Of a DNA stretch of 13,478 bases, positions 1 to 5,192 are shown one piece after another. Position 1 is the stretch's first letter, and every line of letters begins with the position of its first letter. The stretch comes from Bacillota bacterium (lineage in GTDB: Bacteria > Bacillota > UBA4882 > UBA8346): contig JAEZJK010000037.1 in the NCBI GenBank assembly GCA_023415835.1, positions 1 to 13,478 of the forward strand, given 5' to 3'. A model generated the notes under the pieces. That model worked only from the letters and a program-made list of their open reading frames with translations, did no database searches and had not been told where the DNA came from. The translations under genes were made by a program, and so were the position numbers.

Positions 1-108
1 GAGTTTATTGAGATTGATTACAATCGAAACCGCCGTCATTCTTCGATTGGTAGCATGACCCCGGAAAACTTCGAAAACCGAAGAAAAAGTGCTAAACTTT
101 GTGTCTAA
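1..108 (+). CDS. IS3-family transposase (OrfB), C-terminal fragment
   Basis: The window opens inside a reading frame whose last 35 codons are visible, ending in TAA at 106-108. The peptide contains YNRNRRHSSIG followed closely by MTPENF. This is the C-terminal end of the rve (DDE integrase) domain of IS3-family OrfB proteins, where the pattern YN..R.HSSIG..TP..F follows the catalytic glutamate. The enzyme would catalyse cut-and-copy transposition of its element. The catalytic DDE residues lie to the left of the window, so it cannot be judged whether the copy is intact. The bases just after the stop look like the right end of such an element. Family assignment is firm; the subgroup is not known. 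Confidence 0.85.
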   Translation, partial: EFIEIDYNRNRRHSSIGSMTPENFENRRKSAKLCV

Positions 109-128
109 TTTATCGGGGGAAACCCAAT
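98..128. repeat. putative right terminal inverted repeat of the IS3-family element
   Basis: Read from outside in, this stretch begins TGGGTTTCCCCCGATAAATT and ends TAGACACA. A G/C-run followed by an A/T stretch and a TAGACA- or GGACA-like end, next to the transposase stop codon, is typical of IS3-family right ends. The matching left end and the target duplication are outside the window, so the exact boundary is inferred. Confidence 0.45.
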
Positions 129-617
129 AGCTTCATTATAGAGAGGGGGATTAAGGGGGTGAGTCGGTTTTAGACAAGGATTAAAAACTTGAATTGCCTT
201 ACCTGAGTTAACTTTATAACCACATAATTCATTTTGATCTTGCACTTTAAAACACCCCAAACCCTATCCTTGACTAGTCAAATATTTAAAGCTTGCAACG
301 CCCAGCAATTTCCCTATCAGGATATAATTACTTTAAAACTCCATAAAACCCTGCCATTTTTAGTTATCGGCTTCCAGCTGGAAAAACTTAGTCTAAATAC
401 TGATACGGCTTCCATTAACCTCTTACCCTAATCCCCGGATACCAACTATCAAAAAACTATCTTTCTCCATAAACACCACCCCCCAAAAAAATTTTCCTCC
501 CTCCACCTCCCCTTTTCCCATCCATTTGAAACAAATCTAAATCATGGCAGGAGTCTGGAAATTAATTACCGAATTATACAAATGCTTCAAAAATTTAAAA
601 TGGAAGGGAGAATTAAC
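129..617. other. AT-rich spacer without a convincing gene
   Basis: No RBS-supported reading frame was found. A 65-codon frame at 234-431 starts with TTG, has no ribosome site and no recognisable motif. At 202-230 the spacer carries CCTGAGTTAACTT, then 8 bases, then CATAATTC. This matches the left edge of the MITE-like element at 1574 and its flank, so it may be a decayed third copy. From 472 to 520 there is a strongly strand-biased C/T-rich tract on the + strand. The RBS of the next gene lies at 604-610. Confidence 0.5.
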
Positions 618-1100
618 ATGAGTCAAAAAAATCGAGTTTCTCTAAACATCCCCGAGTCCGACCTGGCCGAGATCAGGACCTGTATCGCCACCCTCCGGGA
701 AAAACTCCTGCCCCACCTGGTCTTCATCTCCCCGGAAGAACGTCAGGAGATGCTGAAAATGGGCGACAAGACCATCGGTTTCGTCCAAAAATCCTTGGAA
801 TACTGCCGGAGCAACCCCGACCTGGTCCCACCGTATATCAACCTCGCCGAGCTGGAGGTTGACGTCGCCGCCGTCGAGATCCTCCGCTCCCTCTATCAGC
901 CAGTCTCACAAATCTACGAAGGCCTCTCCGACACCATGTCCTTATCCGGCAGCGAGTCTTACGCCACCTGCCTGATGTTCTACAGCGGCGTCAAAAACGC
1001 CAAAAAACAAGACGTTAAAAAAGCCGAAACCATCTATAGCGACCTCTCCGCCCGCTTCCCCGGCCGGCCCCCCAAAAAACAACCGGCCGCCGGCGAATAG
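618..1100 (+). CDS. conserved hypothetical protein, 160 aa
   Basis: The product is a small soluble protein of unknown function. The start at 618 is chosen because AAGGGAG (604-610) sits 7 bases before its ATG; the in-frame ATG at 582 has no such site. The protein starts MSQKNRVSLNIPESDLAEI and carries MGDKTIGFVQKSLEYC around residues 50-65, an acidic and hydrophobic middle, a serine-rich patch (SLSGSESYA) near 105-115, and ends with ARFPGRPPKK plus a short tail. From memory it resembles a family of roughly 160-residue bacterial proteins sharing the MGDKT..FV.K.LEY and RFPGRP blocks, for which I know no function. There is no signal peptide or membrane segment. GC content is higher than in the flanking spacers. 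It is followed by a terminator and the 21-bp repeat array, so it is transcribed alone. Confidence 0.85.
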   Translation: MSQKNRVSLNIPESDLAEIRTCIATLREKLLPHLVFISPEERQEMLKMGDKTIGFVQKSLEYCRSNPDLVPPYINLAELEVDVAAVEILRSLYQPVSQIYEGLSDTMSLSGSESYATCLMFYSGVKNAKKQDVKKAETIYSDLSARFPGRPPKKQPAAGE

Positions 1101-1107
1101 GCATCAT

Positions 1108-1147
1108 AAACCCCGGTGTCCCAACCGCCAACCCGACACCGGGGTTT
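1108..1147 (+). terminator. intrinsic terminator of the 160-aa protein gene
   Basis: Perfect 13-bp stem: AAACCCCGGTGTC (1108-1120) pairs with GACACCGGGGTTT (1135-1147) around a 14-base loop, with a short T-run at the 3' end. It lies 7 bases after the stop codon. Confidence 0.85.
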
Positions 1148-1197
1148 TGCTTCACTCCCCCAAAATTATTGACAGACTCCCTCCGAAGTCCGAATTA

Positions 1198-1470
1198 ACC
1201 TCCGAGGTACAAATTGCTACCTCCGAAGATCTAATTAATACCTCCGAAGTACTAATTGCTACTTCGGAAGCTCTAATTAGTACCTCCGAAGTACTAATTG
1301 CTACTTCCAAAGCTCTAATTAATGCTTCCGGAGTACTAATTGTTACTTCAGAAGCTCTAATTAGTGCCTCCGAAGCACTAATTGCTACTTCGGAAGCACT
1401 AATTTCCACCTCCGAAGTTCCAATTAGAGCCTCCAATGCCCTAATTAATACTTTCGAAGTCCAAATAGAC
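1198..1470. repeat. tandem array of thirteen 21-bp units with regular internal hairpins
   Basis: Thirteen units of exactly 21 bp run without gaps; a degenerate, slightly shorter unit precedes at about 1179. Two unit types alternate, giving a 42-bp dimer: one like ACCTCCGAAGTACTAATTGC + T, the other like ACTTCGGAAGCTCTAATTAG + T. At the dimer junctions the sequence folds back: AATTAGTAC / GTACTAATT (1275-1283 and 1291-1299) and AATTAGTGC / GCACTAATT (1359-1367 and 1375-1383), each with loop CTCCGAA. Imperfect equivalents lie at 1233-1257 and 1317-1341. Since 21 is a multiple of three, both strands stay open and encode heptapeptides such as TSEVLIA on + and ASEVAIS on -. Neither frame has an ATG or an RBS, so I treat it as a non-coding array, though translation is not excluded. 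Confidence 0.9.
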
Positions 1471-1573
1471 TTCCAGTTCTTAATGATTGATTGTTTTTGG
1501 CCTTCCTTCGCGCCCTTCCTGGTTGATAATTTCTCTGTTGAAATTCTTTAGAAATTCCCTCGCCTGAGTTAAC

Positions 1574-1693
1574 TTAGGCGGTTTCATAATTCCTTTTTTC
1601 CGGCTTCGCATACAATATATTGATAGACTAAAATAAAACCTACACTATATATTGCATGCGAAGATAAATTTTTGTAATTATGAAACTCGCTCA
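1574..1693. repeat. 120-bp palindromic MITE-like element, copy 1
   Basis: Outer arms GTTTCATAATT (1581-1591) and AATTATGAAAC (1676-1686) are perfect inverted repeats. Inner arms CTTCGCAT (1604-1611) and ATGCGAAG (1656-1663) are also perfect and continue into AATATAT / ATATATT after one mismatch. The same 120 bases recur at 3887-4006 in the same orientation with two differences by eye. It encodes nothing. Size, inverted ends and dispersed copies fit a MITE, or a repeated structured RNA or cruciform element. Its left flank CCTGAGTTAACTTAGG (1563-1578) is a near-palindrome. Confidence 0.85.
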
Positions 1694-1714
1694 ACTATTA
1701 AATAAAGCTCAATT

Positions 1715-1895
1715 TTGAATAATGGCTGATCCAAGATATCTATTTATTCTCCCGCAGAGACGCTGAGGCGCGGAGAAAACCTTAAAAAACACATTTTTGT
1801 TTTGCCCTTAAACTCTGCGCCTTTGCGCCTCTGCGCCTCTGCGCCGGATATTGTTTTTGGTTTTAGATAAGCAGATCCTCAATCAACCATTCTTG
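1715..1895. repeat. imperfect intergenic palindrome with 9-base CGCAGAGG-type repeats
   Basis: The left border AATGGCTGATCCAAGATATC (1721-1740) is mirrored by a diverged inverse copy at 1863-1891. Inside, CGCAGAGACGCTGAGGCGCG (1753-1772) can pair imperfectly with the run of GCGCCTCTGC-like repeats at 1811-1847. CGCAGAG/CTCTGCG stem-loops of this kind are widespread intergenic repeats in bacteria. The border recurs, reversed, at 9866-9893. Confidence 0.65.
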
Positions 1896-2005
1896 AGAAT
1901 ACAACCGTAAATAATATTTATGCACAGGAGATTTACGTGGACGACTAACTAACTTAACAGAATGAAGTTTAGATGAAATAGGCAACCTACTCACGGGTGA
2001 AAAAG

Positions 2006-2956
2006 ATGCGAATCCGGCTCGGTTACGTAGCCATGGCTCTCCGATTGAAGGATTGTTCCCCTTCTAAAACAGTGACCCTCAAGAACCTAAGTAAAATCCC
2101 AGACTACCAAGACCAAATCGGCCGTTTAGCCCGGATCGCCCGGGAAAACCTGGCGAATACCCTGCGGATTTTAAAAGCCAACTACTTTGACGGGATCAAC
2201 TTCTATCGCTTCACTTCCCGTCTAGTCCCCTTGGCTACCCATCCTCAATTCTCAGCCTGGAATTACCGGGAAGAACTAACCGAGGAGTTCAAAGCAATCG
2301 GTGATTTCGTAACCGAACATGGAATGAGAGTCGGCCTGCATCCGGACCATTTTACCCTATTGAACAGCCCCAAGCCGGAAGTGCAAGAAGCCTCCGTCCG
2401 CGATTTAAATTATCATCTGAATCTGCTGGAAGCGATGGGACTGGGAACAACCTCGAAACTGACGATCCATGTCGGAGGCAAATACCAGGACCGCAGTTCG
2501 GCCTTGGAGCGGTTCACGGAACAGTTCAAGGCCTTGCCGGAAAAAGTGAGCGAACGGCTGATCTTGGAGAATGACGACCGTTGTTTCACCGCCGCCGAAG
2601 TGTTGCGGCTTGCAAAGGAAATAGGCGTTCCGATGGTCCTGGATCTTCATCACCACCAAATATTAAACAATGGCGAAGCTATCACCGCTCTACTCCCGGA
2701 GATCTTCGCCACCTGGGGCAACGCGACCCCCAAGGTCCACCTTTCCAGCCCCCGTTCGGAAAAAGACCCGCGCAGCCATGCCGATTACCTCGAACCAGAT
2801 CCGGCGGTAGCTTTTTTAAACCTAGCCCGAGATTTGGATCGCGACTTCGATATCATGCTCGAAGCCAAACAAAAAGACCTGGCCCTGATCAAGCTGGCCG
2901 GGGATTTAAAGGAACGGGGCTTCAACCTTCCCACTAGCGGTGAGATAATAATTTAG
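2006..2956 (+). CDS. uvsE: UV DNA damage endonuclease (UVDE)
   Basis: UvsE nicks DNA 5' to UV photoproducts and other lesions, starting an alternative excision repair pathway in the cytoplasm. The 316-aa protein is close to the family length and is a metal-dependent TIM barrel. Visible motifs: RLGYVAM at the N-terminus, YRFTSRLVPLATHP (67-80), LHPDHFTLL (111-119), IHVGGKY (154-160), LENDD (187-191), VPMVLDLHHH (208-217), KVHLSSPR (243-250), SHADY (257-261) and IMLEAKQKD (283-291). The conserved His, Asp and Glu metal ligands are all in place. The usual HPxQ motif reads HPDH here, a variant I believe occurs in the family. ATG 2006 is preferred over GTG 1997 because GGGTGA (1995-2000) is a fitting ribosome site for it and the homologues begin there. 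It stands alone, convergent with the esterase gene. Confidence 0.95.
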   Translation: MRIRLGYVAMALRLKDCSPSKTVTLKNLSKIPDYQDQIGRLARIARENLANTLRILKANYFDGINFYRFTSRLVPLATHPQFSAWNYREELTEEFKAIGDFVTEHGMRVGLHPDHFTLLNSPKPEVQEASVRDLNYHLNLLEAMGLGTTSKLTIHVGGKYQDRSSALERFTEQFKALPEKVSERLILENDDRCFTAAEVLRLAKEIGVPMVLDLHHHQILNNGEAITALLPEIFATWGNATPKVHLSSPRSEKDPRSHADYLEPDPAVAFLNLARDLDRDFDIMLEAKQKDLALIKLAGDLKERGFNLPTSGEIII

Positions 2957-2980
2957 GGATGAACTAATTTAATTCATCCC
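2956..2980 (+). terminator. possible terminator hairpin after uvsE
   Basis: GGGATGAA (2956-2963) pairs perfectly with TTCATCCC (2973-2980) around 9 bases, directly at the uvsE stop codon. No good T-run follows, so termination here is uncertain. Confidence 0.4.
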
Positions 2981-3042
2981 CCATTGCTTTGATTAACAGT
3001 ATGAAATCTTCTGGACCCGCAGCGGCAGTCACTCACTCCCCC

Positions 3043-3101
3043 AACCCGTAACCCGGAACGCGTAACTCGGAACGCATAACCCGGAACTCGGAACGGGTAA
3101 C
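3043..3101. repeat. short degenerate 14-base tandem repeat
   Basis: Variants of AACCCGGAACGCGT follow each other (AACTCGGAACGCAT, AACCCGGAACTCGG, AACGGGTAACG). The array lies in the convergent gap between uvsE and the esterase gene. Low-complexity CCCGTAAC/CCGGAAC arrays of this sort occur between genes in many bacteria. Confidence 0.6.
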
Positions 3102-3103
3102 GC

Positions 3104-3835
3104 TTACAAGCTTATGTGCTTTGCCAGCGGTAGATTTAATTCTTTGATTTCCCGGACGATTAACTTTGCAATTTCGGTAGCGCCCTGCTCCGAAAAGTGA
3201 GTGTCATCTTGGACCCCCTCCGGATAATTAACGCTAGCTCCCGGTTTCAACCAAAGAAAGAGCTTTTTAGTATTTTCCTCCCCGAGTCCTTCGAATAAAA
3301 CCCGGCTTCCCTCGGTTAAATCGATCAACGGCACATTCTGTCCTTTAGCCAAAGCGGTCATCGCCCCCGGGTAAGCGCCATGGGTCAAAACCAATCTGCC
3401 CTTCTCAAAATTCCTCCGGTTTACCGGGGTGATTAACACCGGATTGGCGCCTGCCTTTCGAGCCCCCGTCACATATTGGGCGAGATAGGATTGGTATGTT
3501 TCAGGATCGGTATAACGGGCCGGATCTTCTATTTTGGCGTCATTATGCCCGAATTGAATCAAAAGGTAATCGCCGGGTTTAATTTCAGCTAAAATTTTGG
3601 CTAATACGCCCTCGTTGATAAAGCTCATGGAACTCCGTCCGGAAACCGCCAGGTTTTGAATTGAAACATAATCCGGATCGAAAAACCGGCCGATCATTTG
3701 GCCCCAACCAGCCCGAGGCGCCCGGGACGGTTCATAATTACAAGCGGTGGAATCACCGGCGATGAAGGCCGCAACCTTGGCGCGCGCTGTATTACATTTA
3801 AGATTAGCTGTTTCCGTTAGCTGTTTTTCCGGCAT
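3104..3835 (-). CDS. rhamnogalacturonan acetylesterase-type SGNH/GDSL hydrolase
   Basis: Likely removes acetyl groups from pectin (rhamnogalacturonan) oligosaccharides, like B. subtilis YesT/RhgT of carbohydrate esterase family 12. The 243-aa protein has the family blocks in order: FIAGDSTAC with the nucleophile Ser29, GWGQMIGRFF (43-52), NLAVSGRSSMSF (61-72, oxyanion Gly66), QFGHNDA (94-100, oxyanion Asn98), LITPVNRRNF, and QDDTHFSEQGA near the end with catalytic Asp210 and His213. There is no signal peptide, so it acts inside the cell on imported oligomers. The start at 3835 is chosen because GGAAGG lies about 10 bases before it; the upstream ATG at 3844 nearly touches that site. No other pectin gene is in the window, so substrate is inferred from the family; a xylan or other sugar-ester substrate remains possible. 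Confidence 0.88.
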   Translation of the reverse strand: MPEKQLTETANLKCNTARAKVAAFIAGDSTACNYEPSRAPRAGWGQMIGRFFDPDYVSIQNLAVSGRSSMSFINEGVLAKILAEIKPGDYLLIQFGHNDAKIEDPARYTDPETYQSYLAQYVTGARKAGANPVLITPVNRRNFEKGRLVLTHGAYPGAMTALAKGQNVPLIDLTEGSRVLFEGLGEENTKKLFLWLKPGASVNYPEGVQDDTHFSEQGATEIAKLIVREIKELNLPLAKHISL

Positions 3836-3886
3836 TGAAACCATTTCCTTCCGAATGATTACCTATTAATCTATCTAACAGGTATT

Positions 3887-4006
3887 TTAGGCGGTTTTAT
3901 AATTCCTTTTTTCTGGCTTCGCATACAATATATTGATAGACTAAAATAAAACCTACACTATATATTGCATGCGAAGATAAATTTTTGTAATTATGAAACT
4001 CGCTCA
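3887..4006. repeat. 120-bp palindromic MITE-like element, copy 2
   Basis: Same orientation and length as the copy at 1574-1693, with two visible differences: T for C in the left outer arm, which turns a pair into a G-T wobble, and T for C in the CCGGC/CTGGC segment. The outer and inner inverted arms are otherwise intact. It lies upstream of the esterase gene (about 50 bp from its start) and downstream of the DUF2971 gene, so it could influence transcription or mRNA ends there. Confidence 0.85.
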
Positions 4007-4072
4007 TTTAATAATTTCGATCCCTGGCCTTAATATTCCTGCCGTTTAAAATAACAGGGCCCTTTTCGGACT

Positions 4073-4816
4073 CTATTTCCAGGGCCTTTCTCCCAAGGAA
4101 GACCTTTTTAACTCGATCTCCGCCAAACCGAACTTATCAATCAACGTCCGCGCCAACCTCAAAAACCAGTCCTTGGAATCGGGAAACAGGTATACGGAGT
4201 CCAGCAACTCCCTTAAATTCACTTTTACATTAATGCCGCTTTGGTCCTCCTCGGAACACTCCTGTTTCAAGATAGCCCTTAATTCGTTTTCATGTTGAAA
4301 ACTCAACCTTTTCCAGAAAAACGGTTCAACCGAGGAGAATATGGATTTCCCTTCTCCAGGTATTGCTGGCGGCGTCCATTGATCATAATCAATATATTCC
4401 ACTTTACCAAGGCAGATTTGCTCCGATCCCATTTGAAAGGCCCCTTTTAACTTTCCAATGGTCGACTTAACGGCGATCCCTTCGAAATTATGTGAGTACA
4501 ACCGCCACATCGCATCCGATTCATACTCGCTGATATACCAGGAATTGATAAAATGCGAGGGGATTACTTTGGCGATCAGCAATTTTTTTAGATCGGACGC
4601 CTCGCCCTGAAAGGATGAGCCCTGGCCGAGATTTTTCGCCCACCAATCCAGCATCCCTTTAGGATAAACCCCTTCCCACTTGTCGTGAAGTTGGTCTAAA
4701 CGGCAAAAAAAGAGGGCCTCCTCGGTGAGCATGGCGATAAATTCGGTAAAAGTATTGTAGCGCCAGATAACGGTATTGTCGGGGGGAATCAGTAGTTTCG
4801 AATCTTTGTAGAACAA
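4073..4816 (-). CDS. DUF2971 family protein
   Basis: A soluble 247-aa protein of the DUF2971 family; its biochemical role is not established. Family blocks visible: WRYNTFTEFIAML (18-30), LFFCRLDQLHDKWEG near 35-49 (the F..P/RLDQLNDPFEG-like block), SWYISEYESDAMWRLYS around 91-107, GIAVKST, GKVEYIDY, FFWKRLSFQHENELRAI (the KR..FxxExExR block), and C-terminal IELKRSSLGERPW matching the usual V..S.L...P end. The start is TTG at 4816, with an in-frame TAA two codons upstream and only a weak AAAGG 11 bases before it, so expression may be poor or the start mis-set. A TATAAT (4862-4857) lies about 40 bases upstream without a clear -35. It stands alone between a MITE-like element and a palindrome-rich spacer. 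DUF2971 genes often sit in variable regions, but nothing here proves a defence role. Confidence 0.8.
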   Translation of the reverse strand: MFYKDSKLLIPPDNTVIWRYNTFTEFIAMLTEEALFFCRLDQLHDKWEGVYPKGMLDWWAKNLGQGSSFQGEASDLKKLLIAKVIPSHFINSWYISEYESDAMWRLYSHNFEGIAVKSTIGKLKGAFQMGSEQICLGKVEYIDYDQWTPPAIPGEGKSIFSSVEPFFWKRLSFQHENELRAILKQECSEEDQSGINVKVNLRELLDSVYLFPDSKDWFLRLARTLIDKFGLAEIELKRSSLGERPWK

Positions 4817-4920
4817 ATATTACCAAGCCTTTATGATTAGTGATCGATCGTTTTCAATTATATTATTAAGTGTTTATGCCTAATTTAGCCTTAAATGGTG
4901 TAAATAATATTTGCTAACTA

Positions 4921-4970
4921 TATAGGTCGCAATAAGTTTCAGGGACACGCCCGGATTATTGCGGCCTATA
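4921..4970. repeat. 15-bp inverted repeat with 20-base loop
   Basis: TATAGGTCGCAATAA (4921-4935) pairs with TTATTGCGGCCTATA (4956-4970) over all 15 positions, one of them a G-T wobble. No T-run follows on either strand, so it is more likely a structured element, a mobile remnant or a protein site than a plain terminator. Confidence 0.7.
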
Positions 4971-4981
4971 TTCCTTGATTC

Positions 4982-5068
4982 ATATGTTGAATAAAGTTCA
5001 ATAATTTTACCATTCACAGCCGGTTTTTGGGATGTGAATGTTTTACATAAAACTTATTTCAACATATA
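4982..5068. repeat. nested inverted repeats (cruciform-like)
   Basis: Outer arms ATATGTTGAATAAAGTT (4982-4998) and AACTTATTTCAACATAT (5051-5067) pair at 15 of 17 positions. Inside them CATTCACA (5011-5018) and TGTGAATG (5033-5040) pair perfectly. The two nested stems form one roughly 87-base structure. Function unknown. Confidence 0.6.
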
Positions 5069-5093
5069 TATGTTAAAAGCGGTTCGAATTAGG

Positions 5094-5121
5094 TATAATT
5101 AACAAAGAAACTTTTTTGGAG
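5094..5121 (+). promoter_or_regulatory. possible + strand -10 box and ribosome site
   Basis: TATAAT at 5094-5099 is a perfect -10 hexamer, but the -35 region (TGTTAA at 5071-5076, 17 bases away) is poor. GGAG at 5118-5121 stands 8 bases before an ATG at 5130. The arrangement is plausible but may be chance in AT-rich DNA. Confidence 0.3.
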
Positions 5122-5129
5122 TTAGGCCA

Positions 5130-5180
5130 ATGGGATTCTATCTATCCGGCCTCCGCTCTTCTCGAGCATGGGCCGGATAG
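5130..5180 (+). CDS. possible 16-aa leader-type peptide
   Basis: An ATG with a correctly spaced GGAG opens a frame encoding MGFYLSGLRSSRAWAG, ending in TAG at 5178-5180. Codons 5-17 coincide with the hairpin at 5142-5180. No same-strand gene follows; downstream the + strand is antisense to the transporter gene. It could be a small peptide gene, or a chance frame over a terminator stem. Confidence is low. Confidence 0.18.
   Translation: MGFYLSGLRSSRAWAG
5142..5180. terminator. hairpin at the 3' end of the transporter gene
   Basis: CTATCCGGCC (5142-5151) pairs perfectly with GGCCGGATAG (5171-5180) around 19 bases; flanking GATTCTATC and GAATC allow alternative pairing. It lies 13 bases after the transporter stop codon on the - strand. 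No strong T-run follows on that strand, so it may serve as a weak or 3'-stabilising stem. Confidence 0.45.
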
Positions 5181-5192
5181 AATCTTTAAAGC

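Larger units (their letters stand above)
1471..2005. other. intergenic region packed with repeats, no gene
   Basis: Between the 21-bp array and uvsE no RBS-supported gene was found. The stretch holds one copy of the 120-bp MITE-like element (1574-1693) and then a larger imperfect palindrome (1715-1895). The rest, 1896-1994, is AT-rich and should contain the uvsE promoter, but no convincing -35/-10 pair was recognised. Confidence 0.6.
4817..5192. other. palindrome-rich spacer between the DUF2971 and transporter genes
   Basis: No gene of normal size was found. The spacer contains a 15-bp stem (4921-4970), a nested inverted repeat (4982-5068), and a + strand TATAAT/RBS/mini-ORF combination ending in a hairpin (5094-5180). 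The listed sites account for most of it. Confidence 0.6.

Noticed and set aside
234..431. 65-codon frame in the left spacer
   Set aside because: It starts with TTG, has no ribosome site or motif, and lies in AT-rich DNA.
1152..1436. - strand frame across the 21-bp array as a gene
   Set aside because: TTG start without RBS; the openness is explained by the 21-base period and palindromic units.
1751..1848. CRISPR array
   Set aside because: The GCGCCTCTGC repeats are about 9-10 bases without spacers and belong to an imperfect palindrome.
2405..2937. Frames on both strands inside uvsE
   Set aside because: They are shadows of a clearly conserved gene with all UVDE motifs in the main frame.
4010..4085. 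Frameshift at the 3' end of the DUF2971 gene
   Set aside because: Another frame continues about 24 protein-like codons past the stop, but the normal frame ends in IELKRSSLGERPW, which matches the family's usual C-terminus.
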